DNA from: Pseudoips prasinana
Lineage: Eukaryota > Arthropoda > Insecta > Lepidoptera > Nolidae
NCBI GenBank assembly: GCA_951640165.1
Contig: OX621246.1
Location: forward strand, 5,605,001 to 5,669,000
DNA length: 64,000 nt
Direction of reading: 5' to 3'
In this document: positions 61,495-64,000 of the stretch, piece after piece
Layout: every line of letters starts with the position of its first letter
Numbering within the stretch: position 1 is the first letter of the stretch
The notes under the pieces: generated by a model
Databases searched by the model: none
Told to the model about the DNA's origin: nothing
Seen by the model: only the letters and a program-made list of their open reading frames with translations
Program-made: the position numbers and the translations under genes

Positions 61495-61682
61495 AACCAC
61501 TGGCCATACGATAAGTAAGTATCGGATGCATCTTGAACTGAATGCTAATCGGTATGTCTGTATTCTGTATTTTTTGGAGCGTCTATATCCGGTCCTTGAG
61601 TCTTGGTGACACTGCGTCCGTCAATTAATGTCATTCCTACTGAACTTTATTGCCTATTCCTGCAATATGATTTAAATAATAA

Positions 61683-62012
61683 TCTATACATATAATAAAA
61701 TCGTAGGAAAGTCAAAACTGTACATTAAATTTTTTTTTAAAGGATACTTGAGGCGTGATCTACGATCGATATCGACGCCAAAAATATAGTTTTTAGAGTT
61801 TTTGTCTGTGTGTTTGTATGTCCGGGCTAAACTCAAAAAGTACCGCATGGATTTACTTCAAATTTTGCATATTTTTTAATATTACTAATATTATTATTTA
61901 ATTTTGCAATATTACTAAGAGGCAACATATAGGCTACATATTATCTCCTATGGGGGAGGTGCTGTGATAATTTAAAAAATTTAACGCGAGTGAAACCGCG
62001 GGGCACAGCTAG
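61683..62012 (+). mobile_element. Helitron-like element, subfamily 1
   Basis: A|TCTATACATATAATAAAATC start; ACGCGAGTGAAACCGCGGGG hairpin; CACAGCTAG|T end. It has an internal AT duplication around TTTTGCATATTTTTTAATAT and lacks part of the block CCTACGGGGG. Confidence 0.8.
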
Positions 62013-62430
62013 TACCTTAATATAGACAGAACCATTCAGACGATATGTAGTAAAAATATAGCTAAAACTATAAATTTTGATAATTAAATTTAAACATAAT
62101 CTCTTTGACAATAACTAATTACAAGCTAAATATCATTGCTATTATAAAATAGATTTTATAAATGTTTTCATACAATCCGTGTACCTAAATATATATGTAA
62201 CTAGAAATAATAATGTATACAACTATATTACTACAAACATGTTCTGACTATTTACAAGCGCTTTTTTAAAGTCTACGTGAATAAAAACCTTTTTCATTTT
62301 ATTTGATTTAAAAAAACTAAAGATATATTTAAAAAAAAACTGAAAGTCGTTTCTTAAGATGGTGTTACTTGGTATATTCTTCTGAACCAAGGGAGAACCA
62401 GTGTAAGAGTAAAGTATAGTATAGTAGAGA
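62013..62430. other. No feature recognised
   Basis: AT-rich; nothing supported. Confidence 0.5.
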
Positions 62431-62434
62431 CCTG

Positions 62435-62862
62435 GGTCTCTACCGGCTAAGTCGCAGAACATCGTTTTCGTGAATGGTGTTCAAATAAATAAAGGTTGAA
62501 AATTACTTAATCAATCGTTAAATAGGCTTCCATGACCACATGTGACGTCATAAATGGTCCGGAATCTATTGTCAACGTTGAAGGCGATTTAACGATTGAT
62601 TAAGTCATTTTTAACCTTTATTTATTTGAACGCCATTCACGACCATTTATGACGCCACATGTGCTCATGGAAGCCGATTTAACGATTGATTAAGTCATTT
62701 TTAACCTTTATTTATTTGAACGCCATTCACGACCATTTATGACGCCACATGTGCTCATGGAAGCCGATTTAACGATTGATTAAGTCATTTTTAACCTTTA
62801 TTTATTTGAACGCCATTTAAGAAATCGATGTTCGGCGACTTAGTCGGTAGAGCCCCTGTTCC
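62435..62862. mobile_element. Foldback element FB3a with 90-bp tandem duplication in one arm
   Basis: Left end TCTCTACCGGCTAAGTCGCA, right end GACTTAGTCGGTAGAGCCCC. The right arm contains a 90-bp unit (AAGCCGATTTAACGATTGAT ... CATGTGCTCATGG) at 62581, 62671 and 62761, the last two almost identical. Confidence 0.8.
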
Positions 62863-63398
62863 TGAAAGTGCCGTGCCGATATTGCATGTGCACCCCAGGC
62901 ATGAAAATTATCATTTGGTTTTACCGCACTTTGTTTTTGGTTAGAACATGATATTCCGGATATCATTTAGATTTTTCTTTGTTAACATACTGTTTGTATT
63001 TACTTTGAACTAAAGAGAGTTGTTTGGGGTTCCACACCGCATGCTAAAGTCTCTTCAGAGTGCGATTCTGAAATGAACATATGTGCTAGACATATGTATG
63101 TACATTTCAGTAAATTCTGTTGCCAACTGGAGACACAGACACAAAAAGCCATCAATCGATTCAAAAATAATGTATTTAAACATTACATACCCATTATTTT
63201 TGGCCTGAAATTAAGCATGGGCAAGTGAATACGCAGGTAAATCGAAAAATTCCTACGTAGCACCATTGATTCTTCTTCGTACGAACTTTGTGCCATTCCA
63301 CCAGGTCTCTGCTGGCTACGTAAATAAATTGTAAATTGTTGTCCTATTGATTAAGTTTTGGTCTTAATTAATAAGAATCATTGTATATTTTTATGTAG
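62863..63398. other. No feature recognised
   Basis: Short palindrome GAACATATGTGCTAGACATA / TATGT... near 63077-63105. Otherwise nothing supported. Confidence 0.45.
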
Positions 63399-63399
63399 A

Positions 63400-63592
63400 C
63401 AACGCTCGCACTAGGTAATCTAATCCCTGTGTCGCGGGGTACTTTACAAACATATAATAGACGGACACAAATTACATCTAGACTCAGAACAACTATTTAT
63501 GGGTCACACAAATAGTTGTCCGGCGCGGGACTCGAACCCGCGACACGAAGCGGCGAGGCGACTGTCTTAGCCGCTGCGCCACACATGCAGTC
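63400..63592 (-). repeat. SINE family A, full length, minus strand
   Basis: Plus strand: CCCTGTGTCGCGGGGTACTT, GACGGACACAAATTACATCT, GGGACTCGAACCCGCGACAC (reverse B box), CTTAGCCGCTGCGCCACACA (reverse A box). Both promoter boxes are intact. Confidence 0.85.
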
Positions 63593-63599
63593 AATTGCT

Positions 63600-63860
63600 A
63601 TTCTATTGACATAATTAATTATAGTTTTATTATATGTAGGTATAGATGTAGATTAGCTGTTTTGTTCTAATTATGTTTTCTCTTTGTTGTGTTTTAGTTT
63701 TAACATAGATTTATGTTTTTAAAATATTTAAGTATATATACCGTTAATATTACATAAACGAGCGCGTCTCGCCAACAAGCTTTGTCGCTTGGCGAGGAAC
63801 AATTTAATTGTAAAAATGAAATTTTATTTTATGAATAAAAGATTTTAAAAAAATGTTAAG
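63600..63860 (+). repeat. Probable LINE 3' untranslated tail
   Basis: CGTCTCGCCAACAAGCTTTG then TCGCTTGGCGAGGAAC forms a stem (CTCGCCAA / TTGGCGAG) ahead of an A-rich ATGAATAAAAGATTTTAAAA end, an organisation seen at the 3' end of insect LINEs. Confidence 0.45.
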
Positions 63861-64000
63861 TAATTTGAGTTTTATTATATGTTTAGGTCTTATCGATACT
63901 TACCTATCCTACGAAATTTCGCCCACTAATCTCATTTTACCAAGTGTATTCTAAGTTTTTTCCATCAAAAGCGGTTCGTCATGATGGATTAACGGCTGTT
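63861..64000. other. No feature recognised
   Basis: Window end; nothing supported. Confidence 0.4.

Larger units (their letters stand above)
60695..61520 (+). repeat. 5S rRNA-derived SINE, full body, split near its 3' end
   Basis: GGCGCTCGTAGCCAGGTG; TCCGTCAGTGATCGGCGAGG; TTAAGCAACTAGGCTCGCGG; GATGGGTGACCACC; then CAACAGTCGTTAAGCCATGT, GGAGGCCTAATGGGCGGCTT. Interrupted at AACCACTGACCAT (60939-60951), which recurs as AACCACTGGCCAT at 61495-61507 before the tail ACGATAAGTAAGTATC. Confidence 0.8.

Noticed and set aside
63500..63592. tRNA gene on the minus strand
   Set aside because: A and B boxes are good, but the sequence continues directly into the SINE A body and the acceptor stem does not close.

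Overview
The window looks like an AT-rich gene desert from an insect nuclear genome, most probably a moth or butterfly. The evidence is the repeat content: tRNA-headed SINEs, many short elements ending in the hairpin-plus-CTAG terminus seen in lepidopteran Helitron-like repeats (the familiar 'ctagctgtgcccgcg' repeats), RTE- and CR1/jockey-like LINE tails, a Ty3/gypsy element and Tc1/mariner elements. I found no exon of a host gene, no functional tRNA or rRNA gene and no CRISPR array. Nearly all open frames not listed below are chance frames or shadows. Species assignment is not possible by eye.

Layout. 1-7.6 kb: foldback elements, SINEs, a Helitron-like copy and a duplicated SINE subfamily. 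7.6-13 kb: more SINEs, three Helitron-like copies and a deleted DDE transposon (11917-12874). 13-22 kb: Helitron-like copies, a LINE carboxy-terminal fragment (17251-17424), complex palindromes (18.9 kb, 19.6-19.9 kb, 21.3 kb) and SINE pairs. 22.5-27 kb: a 47-bp minisatellite, nested foldback elements and a three-layer nested insertion (25.06-25.89 kb). 28100-33491: a Ty3/gypsy-type retrotransposon on the minus strand with nearly identical long terminal repeats but broken pol frames. 35-40 kb: LINE tails, a PIF/Harbinger-type MITE with TTA duplications (36570-36945), SINEs and dispersed lepidopteran repeats. 41.15-42.8 kb: three tandem copies of a roughly 465-bp unit, the last split by a SINE. 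46.93-48.53 kb: an apparently intact Tc1-like transposon whose 341-codon transposase has a DD34E triad. 48.7-53 kb: LINE and mariner relics and nested repeats. 53.7-64 kb: SINEs, foldbacks, LINE ends, a perfect-arm MITE (59.7 kb) and a nested cluster (60.7-62.0 kb).

The most distinctive content is (1) a dispersed family of at least seven copies whose 5' half resembles 5S rRNA, including its internal-promoter region, that is, a 5S-derived (SINE3-type) retroposon; (2) a gypsy-type element whose gag ATG lies inside the repeated LTR and whose LTR borders lack an obvious primer site or polypurine tract; (3) short, nearly perfect hairpins with loops of 1-16 nt scattered through the window, looking like template-switch inverted duplications; and (4) several layered insertions whose relative order can be read directly. 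The elements do not form a pathway. The only protein likely to be active is the Tc1 transposase, and the non-autonomous elements would depend on enzymes encoded elsewhere in the genome.
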